From assembly GCA_013368325.1 (NCBI GenBank), contig JAACJK010000163.1, positions 434,001 through 498,000 on the forward strand: 64,000 bases of DNA, given 5' to 3'. Positions 23,460-34,672 of the stretch are shown one piece after another (position 1 is the stretch's first letter; every line of letters begins with the position of its first letter). The position numbers and the translations under genes are program-made. The notes beneath the pieces are model-generated. The model saw only the letters and a list, made by a program, of their open reading frames with translations, ran no database searches and had not been told where the DNA came from. Origin of the DNA: Ephemerocybe angulata. Taxonomy: Eukaryota; Basidiomycota; Agaricomycetes; Agaricales; Psathyrellaceae.

Positions 23460-25200
23460 ATGTCGTCCCCCACAATCCCCGACATATCCCCAGGAACAGC
23501 CGTCTCCTCGTCTGTGGGCATCATCCATGTCCTCGGCTACACTCCCCAGGAGGGCGAGCACGGTGTCCCCATCACCGTGCGCATCCACTTCCGCCCAGAG
23601 CTCGCCGACGCGATGTACGTTCGTCTTGTCGTCGGCCACAAGGCTGTCGCCACCAAGGTCCGCGAGCTCACGGGCGTTACCTATGGTCGCTGGGAGCTCG
23701 ACGCCCTCGCCCCGCCATTTGACGATGACCGCTACTCCTCTTCCAAAGTCATGATCTCGGTGCAGGCCCTCAACGACGAGAACACCATCCTGGACTCGGT
23801 CGTGTTTGGCGAGTTCAGCTACTGGTCACCTAGTATGTTTGGTGTACACTCCCGCTAGTTCTTGCGCTTATATAAATATCAGCTTGCACTCCGGATCGCA
23901 TCTCAGGCCAAGCCCCTTCCTCCAAAATCGAGGGTATCGCCACGCGCAGGCGGGGTGCGACAATGAGCCATGTACCCTCTTCAGCGGCGGAGCGGGCATC
24001 TCTGACTCAGCCCAAGCTTCGCATTCACCGCCGCGTCAAGACACAGTCTATCGTTCGGTCGAAGCACTCCTCGCTGCCGCATGACCATGCTAAACTTGTT
24101 CCCCACACCCCTGTGCTCGAAATGATAACGCCCTTGAGCACCATCTGCACGGGGTGGAACCAGACCGAGTACAACGCGGGCAGGCGCCTCGTCCGCTTCT
24201 CCAAAGTCCAGGATGGCCGCAAGCTAATCGTGTCATGCGAGCCCATTCGCCAGGAAGACTATTGCGAGGCAGATACCGTTATATCGTGCATTTACAGGGA
24301 GGAGGTCGACTCGTGCTTCATCACCTCTGTCGATGTCATTTATCTTCTGGAGCGTCTGACGAATGGCGAATTCCCGGTAGAGGAGAAAAACCGCATTAGG
24401 CGCAACCTCGAGGGCCTCCGCCCGACCACGGTCTCCAAGCACAAGCCTGGCTTCGGGGATTTCTTCCAGCGCATCATGGAGTTCCCCGACCCGAAGCCCA
24501 GGAACATCGAAAAGGATCTCAAGGTGTTTGATTGGAACTCACTGGGTCAGGCACTGGAGAAGATCCTGTCGAAATACGTGCGTTAAATGTATCTGACACA
24601 TCGCCGCGTCCTTCGAGCTAACCTCACTCTCAGTCCATTTACGTCAATCCAGAGGACCGTGAGGATTCCACCTCCACGTCCGGAGGCTCCCCTGTCTCGG
24701 AGCCTTCCCCGCTGGACAGCCCGGAGCTCGCCACTATGCATCTCGCCTACCCACCGGCTCCAGACGATGAACTTATCAAGTTCGAGGCGCCCACCAACGA
24801 GATTCATCTGATGCCAGATGGTTCGCTCCAGCCAGATGTATTTGTTTCGGCAGTGGACACCTCCAGCACCACCAATAGTTCCTCCTCCGACTCGTCGTCC
24901 ACCTTCTTTCCCGCCACCTTTATCATGGACCCTACGACCGCCAATACCACGAGCGACATCCCTGAAATCATGCCGAACATCTGGCAAAACGAGCTGAAAG
25001 GGAATACATTGCCGTCTATGGATAACCTCTCTTCTGTCTTGGCGAGCTATGAGACTATCGATCCTTTGGAGAATGTTCATGGATATTCCCATGAGGATAA
25101 CAACAACGACCCTATGGACTTTGGAATTTACGACAACTTCACGTTCCCCGGGATGGTGGGGGACCACGGCCTCACAGTCGATCCGCGGTATAACGTTTAA
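23460..25200 (+). CDS. Medusa (MedA)-like developmental regulator, DUF7082
   Basis: Exons 23460-23832, 23883-24577 and 24634-25200 give 544 residues. The N terminus is a beta-rich domain (VGIIHVLGYTPQEGEHGVPI). The second exon holds the block typical of the Medusa/DUF7082 family at about residues 200-355: MITPLSTICTGWNQTEYNAG, EVDSCFITSVDVIYLLERL, EEKNRIRRNLEGLRPTTVSK, EFPDPKPRNIEKDLKVFDW and LEKILSKY. In Aspergillus MedA, and in Ustilago, Magnaporthe and Fusarium relatives, this family controls sporulation, adhesion and development in the nucleus. The last 190 residues are acidic, Ser/Thr/Asn-rich and disordered, possibly an activation region. An in-frame ATG at 23409 would add 17 residues; 23460 is preferred because family-like sequence begins there. 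Confidence 0.72.
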
Positions 25201-25594
25201 CGTCCAGACCGACCAACATGGGCTTCCGGTTCCCTTTCTTCCTCTTTTTAGCAGGCTATCCACGTTTCTCACTATCTCCGACTCTTTCTTCACTTTCTCG
25301 CTTTTGCTTTTGGGTTTTTAACGGTCAATACTGTATTCGTATCATTGCTTTGTCTCTGCCCCTGTTGTATGTTTATTCCCTGTATTATGCCTAGGTCTGC
25401 CAGTCCCCTCTCTAGATAGATGATGATCTCGCTCCTTATCATTATTCTTATCATTATTCTTATCCTTATTTGTATATTACTGTCACTATTTGTCTGTCGG
25501 TCTGTCGGAACGAAATTGTCGCGTTTCATCGCCTTACCAGAACCATCGGATTGGACGGAAATCAAGAGAAACCCTACGGAAATACAGGTACGTA
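25201..25594. other. Intergenic, convergent 3' ends with a TTATTCTTATCA microrepeat
   Basis: 394 bases between two stop codons, probably 3' UTRs. Positions about 25434-25470 hold short imperfect repeats of ATTATTCTTATC. Nothing else is recognised. Confidence 0.5.
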
Positions 25595-28500
25595 TTATCG
25601 TCTCCCCTCTATTGCCTTGCGTATGCACGCAAGCACCTGCCAACATATTGCCTTGCCCGGGTTCATCATCACCGCTCGCTGAGCCGCCTTTAGCGCCTTC
25701 TTTTCGTGCTCCTCCTGCGCCCCAGGCTCTGCAGCTGAGTACAAGAGGTAGTGTGCAACCGCGCTGAGCATGAGCGTCGTGCTCCCCGCCGTGAGCGCAT
25801 CCTCGTGTCCACTGACAAGCGCGAGGGTGCCGGAAGGGTAGCGCATTTTGAGGAGGAGTGCGCCGAGGGTGTTGTTCTTGACGATATTGGCGGGTGAAGA
25901 GAAGAGCGAGTTCTGTGCGGTTGTAATCGCTTTTGCGAGGTCGCCCTGGGTTAAAAGTTAGCTTGTTGGTAGGATGAAAAGGTTTCGTCAAAGCTTACTT
26001 GGCTGAGGTGGTATTGAATGAGGAGGTAGTCGACGTTCCCGTCGTGGTCGAGGGCGACGCGCTCGTCCGGCGGCAAGGAAACAATTTCGGAGACGGCGGC
26101 GTCAACGAGACCTTCATCTTTCGTCAGGATACCCAGCCCTGCGAGCACGTTGATCGCAGGCAAGTTGTTAGAATCCTCGGAAATCCTAACCACAGTATCA
26201 GTATCGCTTTCAAGAGGACAGGAACAACGACACATACAGCTTCAACAACTCCTCCTTCGCCAACTCGCAATACTCAGGGTCCCTCGTAGACCACAGGGCC
26301 TGGGCAAGCAAAATTGAGCACTGCGCCCTGAGGGCCTCGTTCTCCGGGGCAATCCCCTGCGCGTACTGCAGCGACAGGACAGCCTCCTGCATGTCTCGCA
26401 ACGTCGCCTGACCCATCGCGATACCGAGTTTCGCCTGTGTCTCCAGCACGCCCTTCACCTCGTCCCCGTCCTGCAAGAGCCCAAGCACCGTTTCGTACGT
26501 GATCATGCTGTCCTCCGGCTCGTTCGTCGAGAGCAGGAGGCGCCCGAGCGTCGCGTTGGCAATCATGAACTGCCGCTCGACGACCGGGTCTTCCTTCTCC
26601 TCGTAGATCCGCTCGAGAATGCGCATCCCGCGGTTCACGAGGTCCCTTGCGAAGTCTTTGTGGCCAAGCCGCTCGCAGACGAGCGCAAAGAGGTGGAGAC
26701 CTGTCGCGTCGTCGGGTTGGCGCGCGCAGTAGCGATTGAGGAGGAAGAAGACGGGGAGGAGGTGTTCGACTGCTTTTGCGCGGGGGAGTTTTCGTTCGCT
26801 TATTGAGTTGAAGACGCGCAGACTGTAGGTGTAGTCGGCTTCGGGCTATTAAGACTGTTAGGACGAGTACAGATGGAGACAAATAAATGGTACTTACGAT
26901 AGGGCGGTCCAACCCAACAGTATGAGCGAGCAACGCCATCGCGTGCTTCTCCTCCCCAGACCCAGACGCAATCAGCGCCTGGCCCATCCAAGCCAGTGTG
27001 CAATCAGGGTCCAGCACCTGCGCCCTCTGGAACGTCTCCTGCGCCAACGGGATATCGTCATGGAAATAGTATAGGAGTCCTAGATCGCACCATATAGCCG
27101 CGTCCTTGTTGTCGATTTCGAGCGCCTTGATAAAGCAATGCTGCGCCGCCCGAGGGTTCTTGGAGAAGTAGGATGTACCGAGCGCAGACCAATATGCGGC
27201 GCTAGTGGACTCGCGCTGAACAGCTTCAGAAAGGCATTTGGTAATGAGGGTGGAGAGTTGGTCTGACTCGTTGCCCCGGATCGACCAGGCGTGGAGGCCC
27301 ATGCCCATATCGTACCAAGCGCTGGTATCGTTATTGCTCTGGCTGAGGGAGAGGCGGTAGTCGGCGCACAGGATCGAGATCTTCAGGGCGTCCAGTCCGT
27401 CAATGGGGCTTTCCAGAGCGGGTGGGGATATGATGTCCTTGAGGCGGGCATTATCCGAGGGCAGGTGTGAGCGAAGCTCCGCCAAAGTGGCCAAGACAGC
27501 TTGTTCATCCTGGAATGTCGATACCGTCGAAAGATGGAACGTCGCATCGGTGATGATCTTCCACCCGAGGGACCGTAACCCAGCCTGAATCGACAGGAAC
27601 TTGAGAGCATACCTCAGGGAAGACAAGAAAGAGCTCTCTGCTCTCGAAATGAAACCGCCTTCGAGCTCGGACACTCCCAGGTCCAGGTACGTTGAGGCCA
27701 GAGAAGAGATTATACCGAGTTCAGAGGGGCGTGTTTCGACCAACACTTCGAGGGCTTGAATAGCTTCCCTATACAGACCCACTCCCTGCTGTGCCTCGGC
27801 GATGAAGTACGAGGAAAGCCAGTCGTCTGGGTTAAGCTCGTGGGCATGCTCGAGCGCTTTGATGGCTGCAGCGTATCGTCCAGCCTTCCCGTATGCCTCG
27901 CCCAGCCGCAACCATAGAGTAGCATCCTGGGGCTCCGCGCGGAGAGCAACCTGGAATGCCTGTATAGCTGCAGGGTAGTTTTGGTGAGTCTAAAGGAAAG
28001 AGATAGTCAATGGCCATCACCAGAGGGTACAGGTAACATATGCATACAAGTTCCACGACTCCCAATGCCTTCCAGGCCCATGAGTTCGCCGTCACATCAC
28101 TCGACGGTGCCTCAGCCGTGACCGTAGGACCCGCCTCTGCACTTCCCTCTCCTTCGATTGTTCTCCTGACCACAACCTCGACTAAGTCCCACTCCCGTTC
28201 GTTCGCAAACCCTTCTGCCAAGTGCCTTGCAGCCAGCGCCTCTCGAGGGTCAAGTTCAAAGGCCTTCTGGAAGCACTTGGAAGCACGGACAGGGTCAGAT
28301 GGGGATGCACACTCGAGGTAGTACAGGCCAAGGGACGTGAACGCCGGGGCGTAAGAAGGGTCCTTCTTTAGCGCTTGGATAAAGTGCGTGTAGGCTTGCT
28401 CGCGCTTGTCGCCCCCGAGGCCCCAATAAGTCTGACCGAGTCTCCAGAGGCACCGAGCGAGCTCGAATTCGCGGCCTTCTTCACCTTCAAGTTCGTGTAG

Positions 28501-30537
28501 AACGCCTTCGAAGTGTACGATAGCTTCGTCTGATTGTCCGAGCTGGGTCTCGGACCACGCGCTTTCTTCGCGGGCCCGAAGGGCGTGGTAGGATGTAGGA
28601 TCTGTCGCTATGACTCGGTCGAAGCTGTCCTTGGCGCCTTGCCAGTCCTTTCTCGCCTGGAGGACGAACCCGCGGTCCATAAGGGCGCGGATGTTGTTTG
28701 GAGATGCGGCTAAGATTTCTGATATCAAGTTTATGGCCTGGTCGTGGTTCTTCGGTGGATGGAGGTGCACGAGAGATGTCGCAAGGATGACTTGGAGCCC
28801 AACACGAGTCCTGATAGATATTTAGGATGGTAAAGGGGAGGGATGCGATTCAACGAACTTGGTCAACTTCTTCCCGACGTTGCTCTCGAGCATCGAGAGA
28901 TGCTTGAGCCCTTCTCGAGATAGCTTTGCAGCGTTCTCGTAGTCCTCAACGTCTGCGTAGACCTCACTGATAGCTCGGCTGGTAAAGGCGCCATTTATGC
29001 TTTCCACTGGAATGCTCTATTGTCCGGTTGAGATGGTGCGGTGAATAGCAAGGCAACAAGCTCACGAGTAGGATATCGAGGCCCAGTTCACCGAGATCTT
29101 CTTCATTCTCCTTCTTGTCGTTCCCGTCTGAGAGAGAAACTCCGTGGTACAAGAGGTAGCCCTTGATGATGCTGGAAAGAGGGGAAGCGGGAAAGAGATC
29201 GAGGTAGTTCTTCAACAGTGACTGGTCCAATTCCTCTGGGAAAAGAGTTAAGACAGATTGGAAGGATCATAAAAGACGCTCACCAAAGTTCTCATAATCC
29301 TGCCACTCGATACATAGATTCCATACGTCTTGGTTTGGTCTTCGAATCAGAACGACACCGTCGACCAGCGCCACCAGTTCGTCCTGCAAACCCTTCTTGA
29401 CATCGGCGTCCGCTGAAGATACTGAGAAAAGATGACGCTGCTTCTGCTCAATGAGCTTTGCTTCCGTCGAGATTCGCAGTTCCTCTGAAGTCTTGGGATG
29501 GTTCAGCACCTCATTGTAGAGCGAAGGCAACTGATCTGCAGTTTAGCGCCGATACTGATGGACATAAAGACAAGGAAGCGGGACGCACCTTTGAATCTCC
29601 ACAGATCTCCCTGTCAAGGTCTTTTCTAATCGCATTTGGGTTCGGAGCGCCCAACCTCGTCCGGCGCGCGTTGAACTCCTTCGTGAACTTGGCTTGCTCC
29701 TCGCTCTCAAGCAGAGACACGACTTCCTCGAGGATGGGCAGGGAGTCGTGAATCGCACTTTGCATCCAGGAAATGGTCGTCGCAGAGGGGTTTGTAGGAT
29801 CAGGCTCTGGAAGGCTCGACAAGACAGTGTAGTAGTCCGATCCCGGCAGTACTTCCATAAGCGCCTGGATTATCTGGGACCATGACATTCCGTAAGTCTG
29901 GGAGGTACAAAGAGATCGGAAGCCTCAGCGCACCTGTAGCTTCGTCCCATGGTCTCTTCTTAGTTCGATATATCTCTGCATGGTCTCTGCGAGCTTGGAG
30001 GCATCCCCACTGTCTAGGATCAGCTGCTTTGCTTTGGTATGAACCATCTGGAACGTACCTCCTCACGTAGAAATCGGAAAGGTCCCGCAAGCACTCGATT
30101 ACATTGTCTGTCTTGTTCGTCTTTTCGTAGAATTTGAGTAGGCCCTGTTCTCTCGTTATGCGTCGTTCGTTAGAATGACAGTGGGATGCCGATCGCTGCG
30201 TACTTGTCTCGCGAGGAGTTGAGTGGGCTCCAACTCAATAGCCGCCTTGTACACCTGTCATCGCACCTACTTAGTGAGATCGCGCACTACAAGGAAGGCT
30301 GTTATCGTACCTTTTCACTCTTATCATAATCATTGAGCTCGAACGCGGACAAGGCTAGGAAGACGTGTCTGATGGCGGGCCATGAGCGTAGATCGTGCTT
30401 AACGAGGAGAGTGCCGCCTACGCTGTGTAGTTGGAAGGCTCGAAATCGAGAACGCGTTCTGCCGCATCTCTAGCGCCAGAGAAGTCCTTCTTGTTGAGCT
30501 TATCCCTGGCGGTCTTCAAGAGAGTCTTGGTGGACAT
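25595..30537 (-). CDS. SKI3: Superkiller protein 3, TPR scaffold of the Ski complex
   Basis: Fourteen exons: 30537-30422, 30368-30311, 30254-30204, 30144-30059, 30009-29934, 29873-29589, 29530-29284, 29235-29066, 29016-28859, 28810-28048, 27989-26898, 26845-26238, 26185-25999 and 25945-25595; 1415 residues. The protein is almost wholly tetratricopeptide repeats, starting at the N terminus (LLKTARDKLNKKDFSGARDA, FLALSAFELNDYDKSEKVY). Canonical repeats continue in the middle (DWQGAKDSFDRVIATDPTSY, AAIKALEHAHELNPDDWLSS, AAQHCFIKALEIDNKDAAIW). Length and order match Ski3/TTC37, which with helicase Ski2 and WD protein Ski8 threads mRNA 3' ends into the cytoplasmic exosome. Introns crowd the first 400 codons. 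The acceptor at 29531/29530 is the second of two nearby AGs; only it keeps the frame. Confidence 0.93.
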
Positions 30538-30738
30538 CGGTGGAGGTGGTCAAGGACGTCACTCGCGCTTAATGTTTTGGGCAACCTTACCCGGCAACGC
30601 GTCCAAGTGCATTGGATACCTGTGTCCTACTAGTAATAGATGACTCGTAGTTGCGAGGACGGAAAAAAGCACTTGAAACTTGAGACTCGACCCAGTGGGT
30701 ACAGGGCCCGTTAACATTTGCATATTCTAGCAGGCAAC

Positions 30739-30803
30739 AAAATAAATATTGAGATCCGTAGATCTACCACTCCGGGAAAGCGTGTCATCCTTGTGCAGGG
30801 GCC

Positions 30804-30834
<31 letters not shown>

Positions 30835-30858
30835 TTCGTATGTCACCCCGAAGGGGAC
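30739..30858 (-). ncRNA. U6: U6 spliceosomal snRNA
   Basis: On the minus strand, reading from about 30858 down, the RNA starts with a short GC stem closed by a TTCG loop. It then contains the U6 core: an AATTGGAACGATACAGAGAA segment with the invariant ACAGAGA box, then the GATTAGCATGGCCCCTGC stretch carrying the AGC triad, and AAGGATGACACGC. The 3' part differs from the animal form and includes a self-complementary GTAGATCTAC stem before a T-rich end (TATTTATTTT). Both ends are estimates to within a few bases. It lies between the SKI3 start and the zinc-finger gene with no host transcript. No clear TATA box is seen 25-30 bases upstream. Confidence 0.93.
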
Positions 30859-31463
30859 ATTAACCCTTGCTGGGGGACGGGGGGCGGCAGACGACTTTTG
30901 CTTTGTGTTCAGCTGGCGGGGTAGCGCCCATCAATCAGCCTCATCAGAAACATTGCAAATCAACCCCTATCAAGCCGACAGAAGCGCACCTCAGAGTCCA
31001 CACGTACAACGAGGACTTTTTATTGTTCTGGCCCGCACTGTGCAGCGAGGCACTGGAAGTGGAAGGAAATAGGAGGAGCGCAGAGTTGGTTGGTTGGCTG
31101 GTATACTGTACAGAACTGTACATTGGATGAGGGTATCCTGTAGTGCTAGCAGTCTCTGTAAAAGTGCAAGTTCGAGTCCGAAACCAATGCATGCAATGTA
31201 CATGTTGAGTGAGAACGATGAGCGGAGGTGGGTACAAAGTGGTCAGAAAAAGGGCGAATGTACAGGAGTCTCTTGCTGTCCGAGTAGTAGAAGGTCGCGT
31301 TATGCGCCACGGTACTGTGTTGGTTACTGGTGCTAAATGGGAGATGAGATAGATAAATGATAGTTATTGTTTCTTGCTTGTCCTTTCATAGTCTTTTATG
31401 CGTTGCTTAGATCATTCGTTCCTTGAGTAAGATGGAATTTCGGGGTCGTGCCTGGCAGACCGG
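30859..31463. other. Intergenic between U6 and the zinc-finger gene
   Basis: 605 bases holding the U6 upstream region and probably the 3' UTR of the zinc-finger gene. A GTTCGAGTCC resembling a tRNA B box occurs near 31169, but no tRNA fold is found. Nothing else is recognised. Confidence 0.5.
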
Positions 31464-32516
31464 TCATGGGGGTCCTCCCACTGAGCCTCGCCTTTCAAAC
31501 GAGATGGGCGGATGGCGTTGGGGGGCAGGAGCAATCGCGCTCGCGGGACCCGAAGGGAGGGGTTCCACTGGGACAGGGACCAATTTCCCGACGGTCGGGG
31601 ATGAGGCGCCTCGTTGCCTGCGGCCCACAACATGCTTGAGCGAATCGATGGTCTTTGCGAGGAAATCGTCGACCTCGGACACGGAGGATTCGCGAGAGCA
31701 GACGCGGGTCGAGCGGGGGCCGGTCGAGACAGAGCTCTCGCTGGAGTCGCTGTGGTTGCCCGAGTTCTCCTCTTCCTCCGAAGGCATGGGAGATGGATGA
31801 TCGTCGTCGTCTTCGAGAACCGTTATGCGTGGCAGCTCCGACCCGCTGGCGCGTTGCCTCTGTCTCTCATCGTGGTTCGTTGGCTCCTTGACCTCGCGCA
31901 CAGGCCTGATGAGTGGGTCCTGCGGGAAGGGGGTGCCGGTGGAGGGCCCTGACGTGCTGGGGGCGGGGGAGGACTCGAGTTCCGTCGCGATGCTTCCTTT
32001 ACGTGATCGCGCCTGAGGGACGTATCCGTGTTTCTTCTTCCTATGGCGTGTAAATGCGGCTGGGTCGGAGGTGCGGAAATCGCACTGGCCAGGACTGTCC
32101 TGGCACGAAAATCGTTTCTCTCCTGTGCTGCAGGGGGGAAAGGGTGATGAGAACCGCCGGGATATCAAGATCAGGAGGCTACTCACTGGGTGCGCAGATG
32201 GGTGGTGAGATTTGACTTTTGGAGAGTGGCATAAGTGCATTCCTGGTACGGGCAAGTGTATCGTCTAGAGAGCAAGATCGGATTTGTGATGAAAGAAAGG
32301 TGGACGACAAACGCACTCTGCTCCTTTGTTGTGGACCTGCATGTGCCTGGTCAAGTCAGCCTTGCGGTTGACGACCTTTTCGCAGGTAGGACATTGGACG
32401 GGGACTCTTGCGCGCTGGGTAGAGCTGGGGTCAGTCGAGGGGGTGGTGTTTGGGGACTGTGCGGGACGGACGCTGCGCTGGGCCTTGGCGGCGGCTTCGT
32501 TGCGGACTGCAGGCAT
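31464..32516 (-). CDS. C2H2 zinc-finger protein (three fingers)
   Basis: Exons 32516-32317, 32264-32187 and 32127-31464 give 313 residues. Finger 1 uses Cys42, Cys45, His58 and His62 (CPTCEKVVNRKADLTRHMQVH region). Finger 2 uses Cys71, Cys76, His89 and His93 and is created by splicing exons 1 and 2. The TGEKRF linker, formed across the second intron, leads to finger 3 (Cys101, Cys108, His121, His126). A short basic stretch follows (RKKKHGYVPQARSRKGS), then about 180 disordered residues rich in Ser, Pro, Glu and Asp with an EDDDDHPSPMPSEEEEN acidic patch. This is the layout of a sequence-specific nuclear DNA-binding protein; the target is unknown. Confidence 0.85.
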
Positions 32517-32697
32517 GATTGGACGGATGGGCGTTAGGCGAAATGGTACCCCATCCGTCGTCGCGAGCTATTTCACCGCGCCTGCATATTATGTCCCTGG
32601 CCCTCTCATCGGCCGATTCCGAATGTTTTGATCAATCATCACACCTCACGGGAAAAAAACACAACAATCGTGGTGATAAATCCGGGGAGTGACCAAT

Positions 32698-33633
32698 GTA
32701 GTGGTAGTGGAACTCCGTAAATACAGTAAAATAGTGGTACTCTGCGTAATTTAGTGGAACTCCGCCAATTTGTGACCGGCGTGTTCACCGACCCCGGCGA
32801 CGACTGCCACCGCCTCTCGGCCCTTCATGCCTAATTTGGACCTGGTATATCAAGCGCCAAGCAGACGACACAGTGAGCATGGTGGTTAGTGATTGAAGAC
32901 TTCAAAAGTGGTCCATTTGCACACCAGTGCTAGCATCTATAATTGCATTTGCATTAGAACACTCGGATAGTATGCGAGAGAAATTATGGTTAAATCATAC
33001 CGAAGTGGCCATCCTGTTCGACGTCTGTGCCTGTTAGGGACGACGGCAATACTGATGGGCGTCTTTCTCGCTCTGTAGGCCTTTTCTAGTGCCCGTTCTT
33101 CAAGACAGTCGACTTTGTAGTGTAGTTCACGATAGTCTGTACGAAAATTCATGGCTAAAGGCGAAGTGTACTCACAAAGTCACGGAACCGCTCTGCCTCG
33201 GAGACCGTGAGGCTAGCAGCATCAAAGTAAACCCTTCTCAGCCCAGTGGGGTCCCTGAACTCAGACTTAATGGTGTCTGGCGATGCTTGGACGTCGTCTG
33301 AGTCGAGGACATCCATTGCGATGGAAGAAACACTGAAAAGAATTGATTTTTTGAGCGAGAGTGATGTCTTCCAAGGTAAAAATTGCAAAGGAAGGTTCCA
33401 ATAAAATAGCTTGAAACAGCTTTGGGTCCGCCATTCGTTCTACACAACACGACGCGTTAACCAAGGTCATTACTTGGCGAAAATGACCCATGCTGAACCG
33501 CATTTGCCGAATCGGCCACACGGTGATGCCCGGCGTATGGTGCGGCGCAGAGTTCCACCAAATTGCAGAGTCCCACTAAATTCGTCCGACTTCCACTAAA
33601 TTGTTTCATTTGGCGGAGTCCCACTACCACTAC
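32698..33633. mobile_element. Terminal-inverted-repeat element with tandem subterminal units
   Basis: Left end 32697-32770 and right end 33545-33634 are inverted copies of each other: both read inward as TGTAGTGGTAGTGG(A/G)ACTCCG. Each arm is then built from three or four spaced copies of a unit close to TAGTGGNACTCNGC..AATT (left at about 32701, 32733, 32752; right, inward, at about 33626, 33597, 33577, 33558). The outermost TAs (32699-32700, 33631-33632) could be a TA target-site duplication. The element is about 936 bases, sits between two genes, and carries no recognisable transposase, so it looks like a non-autonomous DNA transposon. Superfamily is not assigned. Confidence 0.6.
33086..33316 (-). 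CDS. Possible small spliced gene inside the inverted-repeat element
   Basis: One model uses exons 33316-33176 and 33136-33086, giving 63 residues starting MDVLDSDDVQASPDTIKSEF, with a GTGAGT donor and CGTACAG acceptor. A competing model uses an earlier, weaker GTGACT donor and reads instead into a charged frame (YRELHYKVDCLEERALEKAY) ending near 32950. Neither product is recognised. The reading frame may be a degraded remnant of a larger element-encoded protein. It is listed because composition and splice sites look gene-like, not because a function can be named. Confidence 0.25.
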
Positions 33634-33703
33634 ATAGGTATAGACTCGATAAATCCGCTGCCTCCCCTCCAAAATACAAAATCGTTCGTGTGCTACTTTA
33701 CAG

Positions 33704-34672
33704 TTATGCCCCGTCGTCGCTCAGCTCGCCCTCCTCCTTTTCCTCTATATTCGGCGCAGCTGTCTGTGGAGGTTCAGGTTCAGGCGCCGGCGCCTGCACC
33801 CTCGGCGGGTCAGGTGCTGGCGAGGCGGCCTTCATCTCAATATCATGATGCCCAGTGGAGTCTAGAGGCACATCCGGGGCCCCTGGTGAGATGCTTTTCG
33901 ACGGCGTTTCACTTGCGCTGGCTGTCGAGTTTTGTCGCTTGAGCACCGCTCTAGATCGCGTAGTTCTCCGCTCAACCGCTTTTGCATCGTCGAGCTCGTT
34001 CTCTTCCGGATCGTCAGGGCTAATCGCTTCCACCTCCGTGTGTGATTCCTCTTCAACCACTGCCGTGGTCGTGGCCCTCGGCACCCGCGTCCGCTTGGCC
34101 GGGTAGGACGTGTCCGTCGACTCGTTGTCCCTTCTTTTCCGCTTACCACCACCACCACCACCGGTCCTGCGTTTTCGGGGGCTTGCCCGTTCTTTGATCT
34201 CATGAGCAGCAACCGCAGCGACGGCACTGACCGTCGAGGCAATAGGCGCGGCGGGCGCTTGGATGTCGATGGGCTCGGCGGCGGGCTCCGCGACCTGGGG
34301 GACGGCCGAGCGCCGACGTGCACGTGACGACGAGCGACTCGTTTCGGGGTCATTATAATTTAGTGGAGGAAGGTGTAGCCCAAATGATGCAGGGTCCAAT
34401 GGAGGGAGAGAGAGCGCCAATTGGCCTAGAGGGTGGTAGAGAGGGAGCAGCGGGGTTTTGCATGAGATCTTGCTCGATGTCTTCTTCGAAAGTGCGTCGC
34501 CTGACGTCTGGAGACGCGGGGGACGGGGTGGGGGCGTCTGCGACGAAGAACTGGCCCGATGTACGGATGGGCAGGGGGCGAAGGTGCTCCATTCTTCGGC
34601 AGTGGGCGACTTGTACGTCGCTGAGGGTTTCCTCCTGATCGAGGAGGACGGCCTGATGATGGCGGTCTGCAT
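33704..34672 (-). CDS. Uncharacterised disordered, basic nuclear-type protein
   Basis: Single-exon gene of 322 residues. The N terminus is rich in Ser, Arg and Pro (AIIRPSSSIRRKPSATYKSP), with a short hydrophobic Pro/Leu stretch at about 75-105 (PLGQLALSLPPLDPASFGLH). The middle has a strong nuclear-localisation-like cluster (GGGGGGKRKRRDNES, then PAKRTR). The C terminus alternates acidic and Pro/Ala-rich segments and ends in EEKEEGELSDDGA. No folded domain is recognised. The stop lies about 70 bases from the right end of the inverted-repeat element, whose insertion may have shortened the 3' region. No intron is needed. Confidence 0.6.
   Translation of the reverse strand: MQTAIIRPSSSIRRKPSATYKSPTAEEWSTFAPCPSVHRASSSSQTPPPRPPRLQTSGDALSKKTSSKISCKTPLLPLYHPLGQLALSLPPLDPASFGLHLPPLNYNDPETSRSSSRARRRSAVPQVAEPAAEPIDIQAPAAPIASTVSAVAAVAAHEIKERASPRKRRTGGGGGGKRKRRDNESTDTSYPAKRTRVPRATTTAVVEEESHTEVEAISPDDPEENELDDAKAVERRTTRSRAVLKRQNSTASASETPSKSISPGAPDVPLDSTGHHDIEMKAASPAPDPPRVQAPAPEPEPPQTAAPNIEEKEEGELSDDGA

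Noticed and set aside
31140..31200. tRNA-like B-box GTTCGAGTCC
   Set aside because: The flanking bases do not form a T stem, and no acceptor or anticodon arm can be drawn.
31423..32016. 125- and 112-codon plus-strand frames opposite the zinc-finger gene
   Set aside because: They are shadows of the Ser/Glu-rich coding strand with no recognisable feature.
33267..33521. 84-codon minus-strand frame in the inverted-repeat element
   Set aside because: It conflicts with the overlapping frame that has better splice sites and composition; not supported as a separate gene.
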